A stretch of DNA of 64,000 bases from Leptospira venezuelensis (GCF_002150035.1 NZ_NETS01000008.1:310001-374000), one strand, 5' to 3'; counted from the stretch's first letter, positions 8,342 to 17,498 are shown. Notes: generated from the letters alone by a model not told the origin. Numbers and translations are program-made.

Positions 8342-8729
8342 TACTGATATTATCATCTATAGCTTAAAGGAAGATCCAATTGTTCGGCAAAATTTTTTGG
8401 ACCGTAAGAACTCGATCAAATCAGTTTCCGTAATCACATATGGAGAATTGATCTATGGAGCTCAGAAATCTTCTTATAAGGAAAGAAATCTGGCAACTGT
8501 CCGAAGAATTGCCGAACTTTTTCCAGTGATAGAATTGACCGAAGGAATTATGGAAACGTTTGGAGAGCTCAAAGCCACTCAACAGAAAAAAGGAAATATT
8601 GTGGAAGACTTTGATCTGCTCATTGGATCCACAGCATTGTATCTGAATTATACCTTAGTTACGAATAACGAAAGGCATTTCCAAAAAATCCCCGGATTAA
8701 AAATAGAAAATTGGACTTATACCGCTTAA
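8325..8729 (+). CDS. vapC: PIN-domain toxin, VapC/FitB-like ribonuclease
   Basis: 134 residues, the standard length for a single PIN domain. The predicted acidic metal ligands are present: D6 in LIDTDIIIY, E41 in TYGELIYG, and D97 in EDFDLLIGSTAL; VTNNERHF supplies the fourth position with Asn114/Asn115. VapC-type enzymes cleave tRNA or rRNA in a magnesium-dependent way, and the adjacent antitoxin blocks this. The target cannot be predicted from sequence. The 3' end overlaps the converging capA-like gene by four bases. Confidence 0.9.
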   Translation: MSYLIDTDIIIYSLKEDPIVRQNFLDRKNSIKSVSVITYGELIYGAQKSSYKERNLATVRRIAELFPVIELTEGIMETFGELKATQQKKGNIVEDFDLLIGSTALYLNYTLVTNNERHFQKIPGLKIENWTYTA

Positions 8730-9934
8730 TCTAGCTCCACCCAAGCTCTGTCGCCTTCGATCCTAACTTTTGTGCCTAAGTCTTGGGAAAGTACTGCAAC
8801 CTCTTTTAAAAAATTCTCTGCTTCCTTTCCTTCAAGTGGTCTTACCAAATGATCTTCGTTTTGAAATTTTCCAAAAATAGGTACAAGCTCTATATTGATC
8901 AATTTGCTTTTTTTAATATGCAGTATTACAATTAAATTATGATTTAAGTAGGCATTTCTACTTCCGAAAATTAAATTTCCCAAAGAATAAAATACGATCG
9001 TATTTCCTATCTTCTCGATCCCTTGGGGAATATGAGGATGGTGCCCTACTATAATATCTAATCCACCATCAGCCAAAGTTCTTGCGATCTTTCTTTGTTC
9101 GATTGTTGGAAATGGAGAATATTCTACTCCCCAATGAAGGGAAAGTATCCTGAATTGTTTTCCAGCAGATACTGCTTTAGTTTTTTTATCTCTTTTAGAA
9201 AATCTAGATGAATTTAGTTGGATTTTTTCCATTTGGAACTTTTTCACGATTAGTTCCGGATCTAAAGGCATGACACCTGGAGTTTGTCCTGCGTAATGAG
9301 ATCTACCTTCGGCTACGTTTGTGGCAGAATAAACTCTAAGATAAGTATCCTTCCCTTCCCATATCCAAGGACGAAAGGCGAAATCCAAATTTTTCCCTGC
9401 ACCTATAGAAGCAATATTCCTATTTTCTAAAAACCTAAGAGTCTCTCCTAATCCTTCCGGGCCATGATCCATGGCATGATTGTTTCCGAGAGAAACAAGA
9501 TCCACACCTAAAAAGCTCATACTATCTAGATCAGATTCCTTTGCTTGGAATACATATGCTTTGCCATGGTCCCAACTTTTTTCGGATACTACAGGAGTTT
9601 CTAAATTTAAAATTCGTAGGTCTGCGCTTTCAAAAACTGATTTTAATCCTTTGACTGGGGCCAATTCTCCTTTGGACTTGATTGTGTCCCGGATCCCCCA
9701 ATTAAACATAACGTCCCCTCCGAGGAGAACTTTTACCACTTCCGGATCGTCTTCTTTTCCAAATAACTTTTCTATTTGGGTTTCGATCTTATCTACGATA
9801 CTTGTTTGTGGTTCACTAGGCTTCTCGGAGTTAGAAGAATTTTCCGGGATTCCGGCGCAAGTTAGCGCGAGTAAAAACGGAAAACATATAAGGACCGCAA
9901 TAGAGAAAATGAAGTGTTTTCGAAAAAACCGCAT
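8726..9934 (-). CDS. CapA-family metallophosphoesterase-like protein
   Basis: 402 residues. An N-terminal membrane or secretion segment (residues about 8-28, ending LLALTCAG) may be a lipobox, but the -3 residue is atypical. The CapA/PGA_cap core shows LLGGDVMFNW, LNLETPVV, LGNNHAMDHG, LHWGVEYSPFP and IVGHHPHIPQG, in the family order. CapA proteins take part in poly-gamma-glutamate export in capsule-forming Bacillus. No capB, capC or capE lies nearby here, so the role is unknown and may be an extracytoplasmic phosphoesterase-like activity. The gene converges with the toxin gene and has no clear operon partner. Confidence 0.85.
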   Translation of the reverse strand: MRFFRKHFIFSIAVLICFPFLLALTCAGIPENSSNSEKPSEPQTSIVDKIETQIEKLFGKEDDPEVVKVLLGGDVMFNWGIRDTIKSKGELAPVKGLKSVFESADLRILNLETPVVSEKSWDHGKAYVFQAKESDLDSMSFLGVDLVSLGNNHAMDHGPEGLGETLRFLENRNIASIGAGKNLDFAFRPWIWEGKDTYLRVYSATNVAEGRSHYAGQTPGVMPLDPELIVKKFQMEKIQLNSSRFSKRDKKTKAVSAGKQFRILSLHWGVEYSPFPTIEQRKIARTLADGGLDIIVGHHPHIPQGIEKIGNTIVFYSLGNLIFGSRNAYLNHNLIVILHIKKSKLINIELVPIFGKFQNEDHLVRPLEGKEAENFLKEVAVLSQDLGTKVRIEGDRAWVELD

Positions 9935-10048
9935 CTATCCGGACAGTTTAGAATCGGTTTCGAATTAGGAAATAAATAATACAGAAAGAAACGAAACTTT
10001 CAAGGTATCCTTAAAGGCTCGAAGCTAAAGAAATACCTTGGTATTTTG

Positions 10049-11509
10049 CTATTTAACTGAACTCCCCATCATTTCTTTAGAAATAAATAGGCTATTGATA
10101 CCTTTAGCAGGATCAATTATACTCAAAAGACAGGAAGTGTAACCGACCACAAAAAAGGAATCGTTCAGACCTAAGACAACATCTTGGGCATGGACCTCAC
10201 ATTTCGTGACCTCTTCCATATATTTCAAATTCGACCACACTAAATTCCCATCAGTATCGAATTTTGCTGCGAAGGCACTATTGATCGAATTAGTAAAAAG
10301 AATTTTTACCGCAGAGATCGTTCCGGCAATATATGAATTCCCATTTGGATCCACAGTAATTCCGAAACCTTGTGTTTCTGACCTGAAAAAATCAGAATAG
10401 TCTGGATTTCCGATAAGCCTAGTCCACAATTTGTTTCCATCTTTATCATATTTTACGATAAAAGTATCAGTTGTTCCGATCGGTGTTTGGCCATCCAGCT
10501 CTCCAGATGTAGTTCCAACTATATAAACATTTCGATCCGGATCTATGCCAATATCATTAGCAATGGAAACTTGATCAAGAACACCCAATGTCCGAACCCA
10601 AACCTTATTTCCATCCGAATCATATTTAATCAGAAGAGCATCCTCGATCCCGATCGGGGCTTGATCGTCAAAACCACCCTGAGCAGCTCCTACAAAATAA
10701 ATTTCTCCATTCGAATCAATTGTTAGGTCACCAGCAATCGATTCCAGATTATTCGGATTCGTATTGCGCGCCATCCTCGCCCATAGTTGGTTTCCATCCG
10801 GATCGTATTTAACCATAAAATAACCGTTCTGCCCGGCTGGATTTGTTTCACCAAAGAATGTATCTGCATTCGTGGTCCCATTAACATAAATATTCCCGAA
10901 CTGATCTGAAGTAATACCTCTTCCTGCAGAAGTTCCAAAATGAAAATCAGTGTTACTTCCTCCACCAATCATCTTGGTCCATTTTTTATTTCCATCTTTA
11001 TCATATTTTGATAAATAAGCGTCTTGGTATCCAATTTTGTTTTGCCCATCTAACTTTTCTACGACAGTCATTCCAGTACTTAAAACATTCCCATCCTTGT
11101 CGGATGTTATTCCAAGACCATAGGTACTTCCTTTAGAGAAATCTTTAGGACCTCCACCCAAATGTCTGATCCAAAGTTTATTACCATCTTCATCGTATTT
11201 AGTAATATAAGAATCTAATTTGCCAAGCATAGGTTGCCCGCCCAAATCCCCTTCCGTAAAACCAGTAGCTATTATATTTCCGTCTGGATCTACACTCGCT
11301 CCGCTTGCGAATGTCATCTTACCGAAAACACCTAAAAATTTAGGCCAAGGTTTCTTAGGTTCAGAAGGAGAAGGAGCATTATTCACTGCGCTACCTCCAA
11401 AGACCAAAGCGAATGCTTCCGGAACGGATTGGTCTGGAGAAGAACAAGAAAGAATAAGAATAAACGAAAATAGAATGGAAATATTAAATCTTCTGATGCT
11501 GAAGCTCAT
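10049..11509 (-). CDS. SBBP-repeat beta-propeller lipoprotein
   Basis: 486 residues. The signal peptide has a lipobox ending LILSC (Cys22), so this is a predicted outer-surface or periplasmic lipoprotein. From about residue 50 onward come seven or so repeats of about 55 residues, each carrying DKDGNxxxxG and D(A/T)(Y/F)(L/I)xKYDxDGNKxW, the seven-bladed-propeller-related SBBP pattern. This class is common in leptospires and its ligands are not known. It stands alone, with more than 100 bases on both sides. I assign no specific function. Confidence 0.9.
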   Translation of the reverse strand: MSFSIRRFNISILFSFILILSCSSPDQSVPEAFALVFGGSAVNNAPSPSEPKKPWPKFLGVFGKMTFASGASVDPDGNIIATGFTEGDLGGQPMLGKLDSYITKYDEDGNKLWIRHLGGGPKDFSKGSTYGLGITSDKDGNVLSTGMTVVEKLDGQNKIGYQDAYLSKYDKDGNKKWTKMIGGGSNTDFHFGTSAGRGITSDQFGNIYVNGTTNADTFFGETNPAGQNGYFMVKYDPDGNQLWARMARNTNPNNLESIAGDLTIDSNGEIYFVGAAQGGFDDQAPIGIEDALLIKYDSDGNKVWVRTLGVLDQVSIANDIGIDPDRNVYIVGTTSGELDGQTPIGTTDTFIVKYDKDGNKLWTRLIGNPDYSDFFRSETQGFGITVDPNGNSYIAGTISAVKILFTNSINSAFAAKFDTDGNLVWSNLKYMEEVTKCEVHAQDVVLGLNDSFFVVGYTSCLLSIIDPAKGINSLFISKEMMGSSVK

Positions 11510-11635
11510 GCCTTAAGTAACATTCGCTTCATTAAATTTTCGAATCCTTTTCGCCTAACGTAAGACGGATTCATTCCTTGTTTTTTATCATTCATTCCAT
11601 ATTAGGAACGTTTCACGGATGAATTTAAGAACCTA

Positions 11636-13042
11636 TTATTTAAAAAGTAAAAATCCAAAAAGAACTAAAACTAATCCCAAGAGCCCGATCCTCACACCGA
11701 CTTTTGCCATATCCTTGATCTCAAAGCCTCCCACAGCATAGGCTACTGCATTCGGAGGGGTGGACACAGGCAAAGACATTGCCAAAGAAGCTCCTAACGC
11801 AGATCCTAAAACCAATTGTATTGCGTAGGACTCATTTCCTGGAAGTAAAAGGGTAGCCACAGGAAGTGCCAAAGGAACCAGAAGATTTGCAGTCGCAGTA
11901 TTGGATAAGAATGTAGAAAGAAAAAGTCCAATCGAGAAGAAGATCCCGAGTACCCAAAGACTTTCTCCTGGACCTGCTTGTTTACCGATCAATTCACCGA
12001 ACCAGATCCCTGCCCCGCTCTTTTCTATGCCTGTTCCGAGAGCAATTCCACCTGCAACTAAGATCAAAACATCCCATTCCAAAGAACGTAAATCATTGGA
12101 CTCTAATATTCCAAAAGCGGTAAATAGAAGTAGAGGAAATAGAGCCACAACTCCGGCAGGAATTCCATGAAACGATTCGCTTAACCACAGAATTACAGTA
12201 ATCAAAAATCCAAACAAAACAAATCTTAATCTTTTTTCCGAGCCTTCTTCGGAGATAGTTTCATAACGAAGGGAAAGAGCTAAACCTTCACTCGCAGGGA
12301 ATGCACGCAAAAGCCAAAACCAAGCTGCAATAAGCAGAATGATCAAGAGTGGAACCGCAACAAGCATCCAAGTTCCGAAAGAAATAAAATCTCCATATCC
12401 CTGGTTTTTCAAATTTGCAAATGCAATCACGTTCGGAGGAGAACCAATTGGAGTTCCAATCCCTCCCAAATTCGCAGCAAATGGAATTCCAATTAGGACT
12501 GCTTTTCTAAATTTTTCATCCTTATCTAAAACCATGAGCAAAGGAAATACCAATGCTATCATCAAAGAGGCTGTTGCAGTATTACTCATCCAAAGAGAGA
12601 TGGTTGCAGTAATGCACATAAGTCCGAGTAAAACATATTTAGGAGAAGTTCCGAAATATGGAAGAACTCGATTCGCCAACCAACGATCCACTCCTACTTT
12701 TACGCAAGACTTGGCCAATGCAAAACTTCCCAAGAACAATACTACAGCAGAATCAGCGAGCGATGCCAAAAATACTGCAGGGGGACTAGGTTTTCCAGGG
12801 CCGGCATATTGTTTTAAAAATTCCCATTTACCTGGATTTGAAAAGAGAATGATCTCAGAAAATATGATCAAGATAGAAGTTGCATGACCAGGAATAATTT
12901 CAAAAATCCATAATCCAGCGGAGATCAGAAAAATAAAAAACATTCCCCCGACAGAAGCCGGAACATAACCATAAAAGGAAAATATTAAAGGTACACATGC
13001 AACGAATATGGAAAGAATAAAACCGATGTATTTTAATTTCAT
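11636..13042 (-). CDS. DASS/SLC13-family anion:sodium symporter
   Basis: 468 residues and about twelve hydrophobic segments. The family signature SNTATANLLVP-like stretches appear twice, as LSNTATANLLVPLALP near the C-terminus and MSNTATASLMIALVFP near the middle, with IGSPPNVIAFAN and VSTPPNAVAYAVG, which are the paired SNT and sodium-site loops. Members carry dicarboxylates, citrate, sulfate or phosphate with sodium across the inner membrane; the substrate cannot be told from sequence. The ATG at 13042 opens directly into a hydrophobic segment. It is flanked by same-strand genes at distances that do not require an operon. Confidence 0.88.
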   Translation of the reverse strand: MKLKYIGFILSIFVACVPLIFSFYGYVPASVGGMFFIFLISAGLWIFEIIPGHATSILIIFSEIILFSNPGKWEFLKQYAGPGKPSPPAVFLASLADSAVVLFLGSFALAKSCVKVGVDRWLANRVLPYFGTSPKYVLLGLMCITATISLWMSNTATASLMIALVFPLLMVLDKDEKFRKAVLIGIPFAANLGGIGTPIGSPPNVIAFANLKNQGYGDFISFGTWMLVAVPLLIILLIAAWFWLLRAFPASEGLALSLRYETISEEGSEKRLRFVLFGFLITVILWLSESFHGIPAGVVALFPLLLFTAFGILESNDLRSLEWDVLILVAGGIALGTGIEKSGAGIWFGELIGKQAGPGESLWVLGIFFSIGLFLSTFLSNTATANLLVPLALPVATLLLPGNESYAIQLVLGSALGASLAMSLPVSTPPNAVAYAVGGFEIKDMAKVGVRIGLLGLVLVLFGFLLFK

Positions 13043-13099
13043 GTATGTTCTAAAAACCTAATATTGAAGATTCGCAACAAATAATGTAAACCGGACATA

Positions 13100-14005
13100 T
13101 CATTCAAAAATAATAGTTCTGTTTTGAAAGATCATCACTCTATCTTCCAAAAGTAGGCGGAGAGCCCTGGACAAAACAACCTTCTCAAGATCTCTTCCGA
13201 ATAAAACCAAACGTTCTGGGGAATAACCATGATCGACATGGCAAACGTCTTGGACTAAGATCGGCCCCTCGTCCAAATTTTCAGTCACTATATGAGCTGT
13301 TCCACCTATGATCTTAACCCCACGTTTATATGCTTGTTCATACGGTTTTGCTCCCACAAAAGCAGGCAAAAACGAATGATGTATATTTAATATACGATTT
13401 TCCCATTTTTTTACGAATTCTGAAGTGAGTATTCTCATATATTTAGCAAGAACGATCCAATCCGGGTGGAGCCTCTTCAAATAAGAATCCAATTGGTTTT
13501 CATGCTCTTCCCTAGTCAGCCCTTCGCTCGAAATATAATGAAAAGGAAGTTTAAAATCTCTAACCAGATCTCCTAAAACTTCATGATTGGAAACTACTCC
13601 CAAAAGTTCCATAGGCAATTCTCCATACCTCCAGCGAAGAAGAATATCTCCTAAACAATGTGGCTCTTTTGTAGCGAGTAAAACGACCTTAGGAAGCCTT
13701 GGGTTAGATAGAGTAAGCTCCGCATCTTTCGGTAGGATTTTTGCGAGTTCAGTGACGAGACCTTCTTCTTTTGAATTGTTCTCAAGAGAGTATTCCGTTC
13801 TCATAAAGAATACCTTCTCCAATGGCTCCACGAATTCCTGGTTCCCGACAATATTGGCGCCGATATTTGCTAAAAATCCTGTGATCCGATGGATTAGTCC
13901 CGCTTCGTCTTTGCAACGGATCAAAAGTATTCTATTCTTTTTCAGATTGGGTCCCTCGTTTAAAATTTCGCCTTTCCGGTTTGAAAATTCACCTAAGAAG
14001 TCCAA
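13100..14005 (-). CDS. purU: Formyltetrahydrofolate deformylase
   Basis: Hydrolyses 10-formyl-THF to formate and THF, balancing one-carbon pools for purine synthesis. An N-terminal ACT domain (about residues 25-100, ILLIRCKDEAGLIHRITGFL) precedes the formyltransferase fold with HHSFLPAFVGAKPYEQAYKRGVK and the catalytic-site stretch GGTAHIVTENLDEGPI. The 301-residue frame opens at TTG (14005). The conserved core begins about 20 residues later, so a start nearer 13960 is possible (an ATT there follows AAAGG). It is divergent from the Hsp20 pair and shares the intergenic region with the CIRCE elements. Confidence 0.93.
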   Translation of the reverse strand: MDFLGEFSNRKGEILNEGPNLKKNRILLIRCKDEAGLIHRITGFLANIGANIVGNQEFVEPLEKVFFMRTEYSLENNSKEEGLVTELAKILPKDAELTLSNPRLPKVVLLATKEPHCLGDILLRWRYGELPMELLGVVSNHEVLGDLVRDFKLPFHYISSEGLTREEHENQLDSYLKRLHPDWIVLAKYMRILTSEFVKKWENRILNIHHSFLPAFVGAKPYEQAYKRGVKIIGGTAHIVTENLDEGPILVQDVCHVDHGYSPERLVLFGRDLEKVVLSRALRLLLEDRVMIFQNRTIIFE

Positions 14006-14121
14006 AATTTCGGCTAATCTTCTTGCTGAACCAGAAAAGGAATATCTTCTTTTTTCCTCTCTAAAGCCTGTTTTAGGCCAGGATTGGCTGGATCCCGAAA
14101 CAATCTAGGCACTTCTACTCA

Positions 14122-14148
14122 TTAGCACTCCATAAAAAAAAGTGCTAA
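14122..14148. promoter_or_regulatory. CIRCE element 1 (HrcA operator)
   Basis: TTAGCACTC (14122-14130), nine bases, then AAGTGCTAA (14140-14148). The consensus is TTAGCACTC-N9-GAGTGCTAA, so only one base departs from it. CIRCE is the binding site of the heat-shock repressor HrcA. It lies 81 bases before the first Hsp20 start. Confidence 0.93.
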
Positions 14149-14182
14149 TTTTTATAAAAATAGGTGGAACCTTTTTTTAAAT

Positions 14183-14209
14183 TTAGCACTCTAAGCATTA
14201 AAGTGCTAA
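14183..14209. promoter_or_regulatory. CIRCE element 2 (HrcA operator)
   Basis: TTAGCACTC (14183-14191), nine bases, then AAGTGCTAA (14201-14209), with the same single departure from consensus as element 1. It sits just ahead of the AGGAGG ribosome site (14216-14221) of the first Hsp20 gene, so it would lie in the 5' untranslated region or over the start of transcription. Confidence 0.93.
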
Positions 14210-14228
14210 ATAAGCCAGGAGGCTAATA

Positions 14229-14636
14229 ATGAGAAATCCCAATTTTTTTAGCGAAGTAAGAAGAATTCAAAATAGATTCCATAATTTGTTCGATCCAGTC
14301 TGGGAAGGCGGACAGGTATATCCTGCGCTAAATGTTTATACTGACCAAGACAAAATCACTGTAACTGCGGAAGTTCCGGGTCTTTCCCCAGAAGATCTAG
14401 ATATCACAGTGGCGCATAACCTTCTCACCATCTCAGGTGAATGGAAGGAATACACACAAGACAAACCTCGCAGAATAGAAAGAGCGAGAGGAAAATTCCA
14501 ACGTAGATTAGAACTACCTGTAGCTGTAGATTCGGAAAAAGTAGAAGCATCCGTAAAAGAGGGAGTTTTAACTTTGGCGCTTCCGATTCTCGAGAGCGAA
14601 AAGCCAAGAAAGATCCGCATAGAAGCAAAGGCATAA
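14229..14636 (+). CDS. Small heat-shock protein, Hsp20 family (first of pair)
   Basis: An ATP-independent chaperone that holds unfolding proteins in solution. The 135 residues contain the alpha-crystallin domain (residues about 38-130) with VTAEVPGLSPEDLDITV and the conserved V(K)EGVLTLALP strand near the C-terminus, followed by an IRIEAKA tail. The start at 14229 has AGGAGG eight bases upstream. The second Hsp20 gene follows after 10 bases, so the two are co-transcribed. Two CIRCE elements upstream indicate HrcA control. Confidence 0.95.
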   Translation: MRNPNFFSEVRRIQNRFHNLFDPVWEGGQVYPALNVYTDQDKITVTAEVPGLSPEDLDITVAHNLLTISGEWKEYTQDKPRRIERARGKFQRRLELPVAVDSEKVEASVKEGVLTLALPILESEKPRKIRIEAKA

Positions 14637-14646
14637 GGAGAAAAAA

Positions 14647-15042
14647 ATGAGCGTATCAGAATTACTAAAAACAGAAGATAAAGTAGCAACAGGGCAAGAG
14701 AAGACTCAGAGGCCAAAACCGGTCTACACTCCTTCGACAGATCTGTATTCTAATGAAGAAGAACATCTTCTTGTTCTAGATCTTCCTGGCGTAAAAGAAT
14801 CCGATCTTGAAATTTCTCTGGAAAAAGACGAACTTAGGATCTCTGCGAAAACAAGTGTATCCGACCAGAAAGGAAACCTAAGATATTCGGAATATGGAAC
14901 TGGAGATTATAAAAGGACCTTCCTTGTATCCGAACCTGTGGACGAAGATAAAATTTCTGCAGTTCTTAAAAACGGGGTTCTAGAGCTGAGACTACCAAGA
15001 AAAAAACCTTTGAGCAAAAAGATAGAGGTCAAAACTAACTAA
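14647..15042 (+). CDS. Small heat-shock protein, Hsp20 family (second of pair)
   Basis: 131 residues with the alpha-crystallin domain (residues about 35-131): LVLDLPGVKESDLEISLEKD near the beginning and KNGVLELRLPRK near the end. It is clearly paralogous to the preceding gene but diverged. Paired Hsp20 proteins often form mixed oligomers; that is inference here. The ribosome site is the AAGGAG directly upstream. A rho-independent terminator follows at 15070-15098, closing a two-gene transcript. Confidence 0.95.
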   Translation: MSVSELLKTEDKVATGQEKTQRPKPVYTPSTDLYSNEEEHLLVLDLPGVKESDLEISLEKDELRISAKTSVSDQKGNLRYSEYGTGDYKRTFLVSEPVDEDKISAVLKNGVLELRLPRKKPLSKKIEVKTN

Positions 15043-15069
15043 TTGTTTTTCAGCAAATCCTTACTTGAT

Positions 15070-15098
15070 AAACCGGGTGTTCAACCCGGTTTTTTTTT
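15070..15098 (+). terminator. Rho-independent terminator after the Hsp20 pair
   Basis: AAACCGGGT (15070-15078), loop GTTCA, ACCCGGTTT (15084-15092), then continuous T residues to 15098. The nine-base stem is perfect. Confidence 0.95.
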
Positions 15099-15131
15099 GC
15101 CTCAATTCTTCCGTTCGGATTTCCTGGATTT

Positions 15132-15473
15132 ATGAGGACTTTTCTATTACTTACTCTTTCCAATTTGTTCATGACCTTTGCCTGGTACGGTCATTTAAAG
15201 TTCTTTAAGGACTTTCCTATTTGGAAAACGATCCTGATCTCCTGGGGAATTGCATTTTTAGAATATTGCCTAATGGTTCCTGCTAATCGGATCGGTTATG
15301 CAGAAGACGGGCTAAGCGGTTTCCAACTAAAAATTTTACAGGAAGTGATCACGATCACTATTTTTGTGGGATTTGCAATTTTGGTATTAAAGGAAAAAAT
15401 GAAATGGAATCACGCAGTTAGTTTCCTTTTGGTGGTTCTTGCCGTTGTATTCGCTTTTTATGATAAAGAATGA
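15132..15473 (+). CDS. DMT-superfamily small membrane protein (DUF486 type)
   Basis: 113 residues forming four hydrophobic helices with short loops, including FAWYGHLKF and an EYCLMVPANRIGYAEDG stretch that matches the DUF486 family, a four-helix relative of small multidrug-resistance transporters. The ATG at 15132 is preceded by a weak ribosome site. It stands alone after the Hsp20 terminator and converges on the SCO gene. The transported substrate, if any, is unknown. Confidence 0.8.
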   Translation: MRTFLLLTLSNLFMTFAWYGHLKFFKDFPIWKTILISWGIAFLEYCLMVPANRIGYAEDGLSGFQLKILQEVITITIFVGFAILVLKEKMKWNHAVSFLLVVLAVVFAFYDKE

Positions 15474-15527
15474 TTGATTTGCGCAGAGATCACAGAGACA
15501 TTTTGATATATAAAGAAACCAAGCAAT

Positions 15528-16136
15528 TTATAATAATTCTCTAATTTCTTTTGCTAATTCTTCTCCCTTAATCCCGGTCGGATATGCACTCAAGATATTT
15601 CCTGTTCTATCTACAAGATAAATAAATAAAGTGTGATCCATTCCGTATTCTCCATTACCTTTAGGCAGTTGGGTCTGTTGAGAGAATACTCCAAATCCTT
15701 TCTGCAATTCGCCGATCTGATCCTTTCCACCAGTTAAAGCTACGAGTTCTTTTCCAGGAAAATGAGAAATATATTTTCTTAATACTTCAGGCGTATCTCT
15801 TTCTGGATCAATTGTAATAAACACAGGAGTGATATCTTTGGAATCATCTTTCAAAGATATAAACGCGTTTTCTATATCATTCAATGCCATAGGACACATA
15901 TCGGGACAATGAGAAAATCCGAAGTAAACGACGAACAGATTCCCAGGTAATTCCGAAGGGTGGACTGACTTACCTTCAGTATCTTTCAAGATTGCAGTTT
16001 TCCATTCTGCAACAGGAGTTTCGGATGCAAATTGAGAAGAAGGTTTCTTCTTCATATAAAATCCAACGCTGAATCCTACTCCGAGGATCAATAAGGATAA
16101 AATTATATTTTTATAATTCGATTTTAAAAAATTCAT
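15528..16136 (-). CDS. SCO1/SenC-family copper chaperone
   Basis: 202 residues. An N-terminal membrane anchor (residues about 10-28) is followed by a thioredoxin-fold domain with the copper-binding motif HCPDMCP and the distal histidine in GMDHTLFIY. SCO proteins load copper into the CuA centre of oxidases or act as thiol reductases in the periplasm. The ATG overlaps the end of the multicopper oxidase gene by four bases, so it is the last gene of the copper operon and probably services a protein of that locus. Confidence 0.92.
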   Translation of the reverse strand: MNFLKSNYKNIILSLLILGVGFSVGFYMKKKPSSQFASETPVAEWKTAILKDTEGKSVHPSELPGNLFVVYFGFSHCPDMCPMALNDIENAFISLKDDSKDITPVFITIDPERDTPEVLRKYISHFPGKELVALTGGKDQIGELQKGFGVFSQQTQLPKGNGEYGMDHTLFIYLVDRTGNILSAYPTGIKGEELAKEIRELL

Positions 16137-17167
16137 ACTGCCACGATCCAGCCCATTGCCCCGCGATCCGCCATATAGGTTTGATGAGGATGGAACATAT
16201 ATCTTCCTCTTTTAGTAAGCGTAAATTCTACAATTGCTCTTTCAGTTTGGCCAAGGGTGATGACATCCGTATGTTCATCAGGAATTAGTTTAGTTCCGGT
16301 TCTATACACATCAAAAGTCTGGGAGTGAAGATGAAAAGAAGCAATAGGATCATGCTCAGTCATATTCGCAATATATAACCTCACTTTTTTTCCAACAGGC
16401 ACCTTGATAGGAAAACGATCATAATATCCAGCTATTCCATTCCATGCATAAATATCATTACGACCAGTTTCATTCAGATCCCAACCCGCAAGTATCAACA
16501 TGAACTCTAATGCAGGAGGTCTCCCGCCTGGAGGATCCACTATAAATCCTCCATACAAACCCTTGGACATATGACTCGCTAATGGAGGAACATGGCAATG
16601 ATAAGGATGAAATCCGATTGGACCTGCAGTGATCTTATAAATCCTTTCTGCACCCGGTGCGATCGGTTCCCAACCATCTTGTCCGGGATCATGGGTTCCA
16701 TGAAAATGAACTGAGTGAGGATGATTGGAATGATTCCTAAAAAGTAGTTCCATTTCCTGCCCAAGTCTAGCACGGATCACTTTTCCTGGGACAACACCAT
16801 CAAAAGTCCATGCATCCACTACTGTATTATGAGCCACTGTCAATGGCATTTCTATAATATTGACTTCGGAACGGAATTTAGGACCAGGAGGGGCTTGCGG
16901 GATACTTGCATTCAATTCCATCCTAGACAAGAATGCAGCATCCGCGAACATTGGAGGATGGATCATACTCCCGTAGGAATTCCCACCTATAGATCCAGGC
17001 AGTCGGATAGAAACATTCGGATTCGAAGAAGGCTGACTCGGAAGAGAAGACCCGGTCCTACATAGTGGATCTTCTTTTTTACCCGAGGTAATCCCGGCGA
17101 TCCCGGTACCCGCTGCGAGTCCGGCACCGCCTATTCCTAACCAACGTAGGAAATCCTTCCGATTCAT
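16133..17167 (-). CDS. Two-domain multicopper oxidase
   Basis: 344 residues. The N-terminus NRKDFLRWLG followed by a hydrophobic Gly/Ala stretch resembles a Tat signal. Two cupredoxin domains follow. The copper motifs are visible as HSVHFHGTHD and PYHCHVPPLASHM in the first half and SFHLHSQTF plus FHPHQTY in the second, so both type 1 and type 2/3 ligand sets look complete. This is a short, two-domain enzyme rather than the three-domain laccase form. Its substrate could be a metal ion, nitrite or a phenol; I cannot choose. It lies between the 104-residue membrane protein and the SCO gene. Confidence 0.9.
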   Translation of the reverse strand: MNRKDFLRWLGIGGAGLAAGTGIAGITSGKKEDPLCRTGSSLPSQPSSNPNVSIRLPGSIGGNSYGSMIHPPMFADAAFLSRMELNASIPQAPPGPKFRSEVNIIEMPLTVAHNTVVDAWTFDGVVPGKVIRARLGQEMELLFRNHSNHPHSVHFHGTHDPGQDGWEPIAPGAERIYKITAGPIGFHPYHCHVPPLASHMSKGLYGGFIVDPPGGRPPALEFMLILAGWDLNETGRNDIYAWNGIAGYYDRFPIKVPVGKKVRLYIANMTEHDPIASFHLHSQTFDVYRTGTKLIPDEHTDVITLGQTERAIVEFTLTKRGRYMFHPHQTYMADRGAMGWIVAV

Positions 17168-17183
17168 ATTACCTTTCCGTTTA

Positions 17184-17498
17184 TTAGAATCTTGCGATTG
17201 TGGAGATCAGAAGTGTTAAGACCAAAAGGCCGATTCCACCATACACAAGACTGTTCTTTGCCCAAGTAGGGATTCTAGAACCACCGACTATATGATAAGC
17301 TCCCGCCCCGAATAGAGGGACAAGAATAATAGCCGCAGTCCATAAACTTCCTTTTTTAGGATCTACATCCTCTCTTTTAGACAAATCAATCAAGGCTAAA
17401 GGAGCCCAAAGAGCGAATAAAATATAGAAAATATAGTATCCGTAAAAGTTGAAAAGTAAGGTAAAAAATCCGGGATCGTAAAATTGAGTAGTTTCCAT
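17184..17498 (-). CDS. Small membrane protein with PLDc_N-like domain
   Basis: 104 residues with three hydrophobic segments. The stretch APLALIDLSKRED...WTAAIILVPLFGAGAYHIVGG resembles the short membrane-spanning PLDc_N domain. The same pattern recurs at the C-terminus of the upstream cupredoxin protein (VYDLVSKSE...VSLVPYIGGGAYLLSG), so the two are likely related by duplication. The gene lies 48 bases after that protein and 16 bases before the multicopper oxidase, so it is part of the copper operon. Function is unknown; a scaffold or anchor role is a guess. Confidence 0.8.
   Translation of the reverse strand: METTQFYDPGFFTLLFNFYGYYIFYILFALWAPLALIDLSKREDVDPKKGSLWTAAIILVPLFGAGAYHIVGGSRIPTWAKNSLVYGGIGLLVLTLLISTIARF

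Noticed and set aside
10001..10048. CAAGGTAT...ATACCTTG and AAATACC-TT-GGTATTT inverted repeats after the SBBP gene
   Set aside because: The loops are either too long or too short for a normal terminator, and no T-run follows in the right direction; kept only as a note.
12339..12887. Plus-strand frame of 182 codons
   Set aside because: It runs antisense to the DASS transporter and has no start context or family features.
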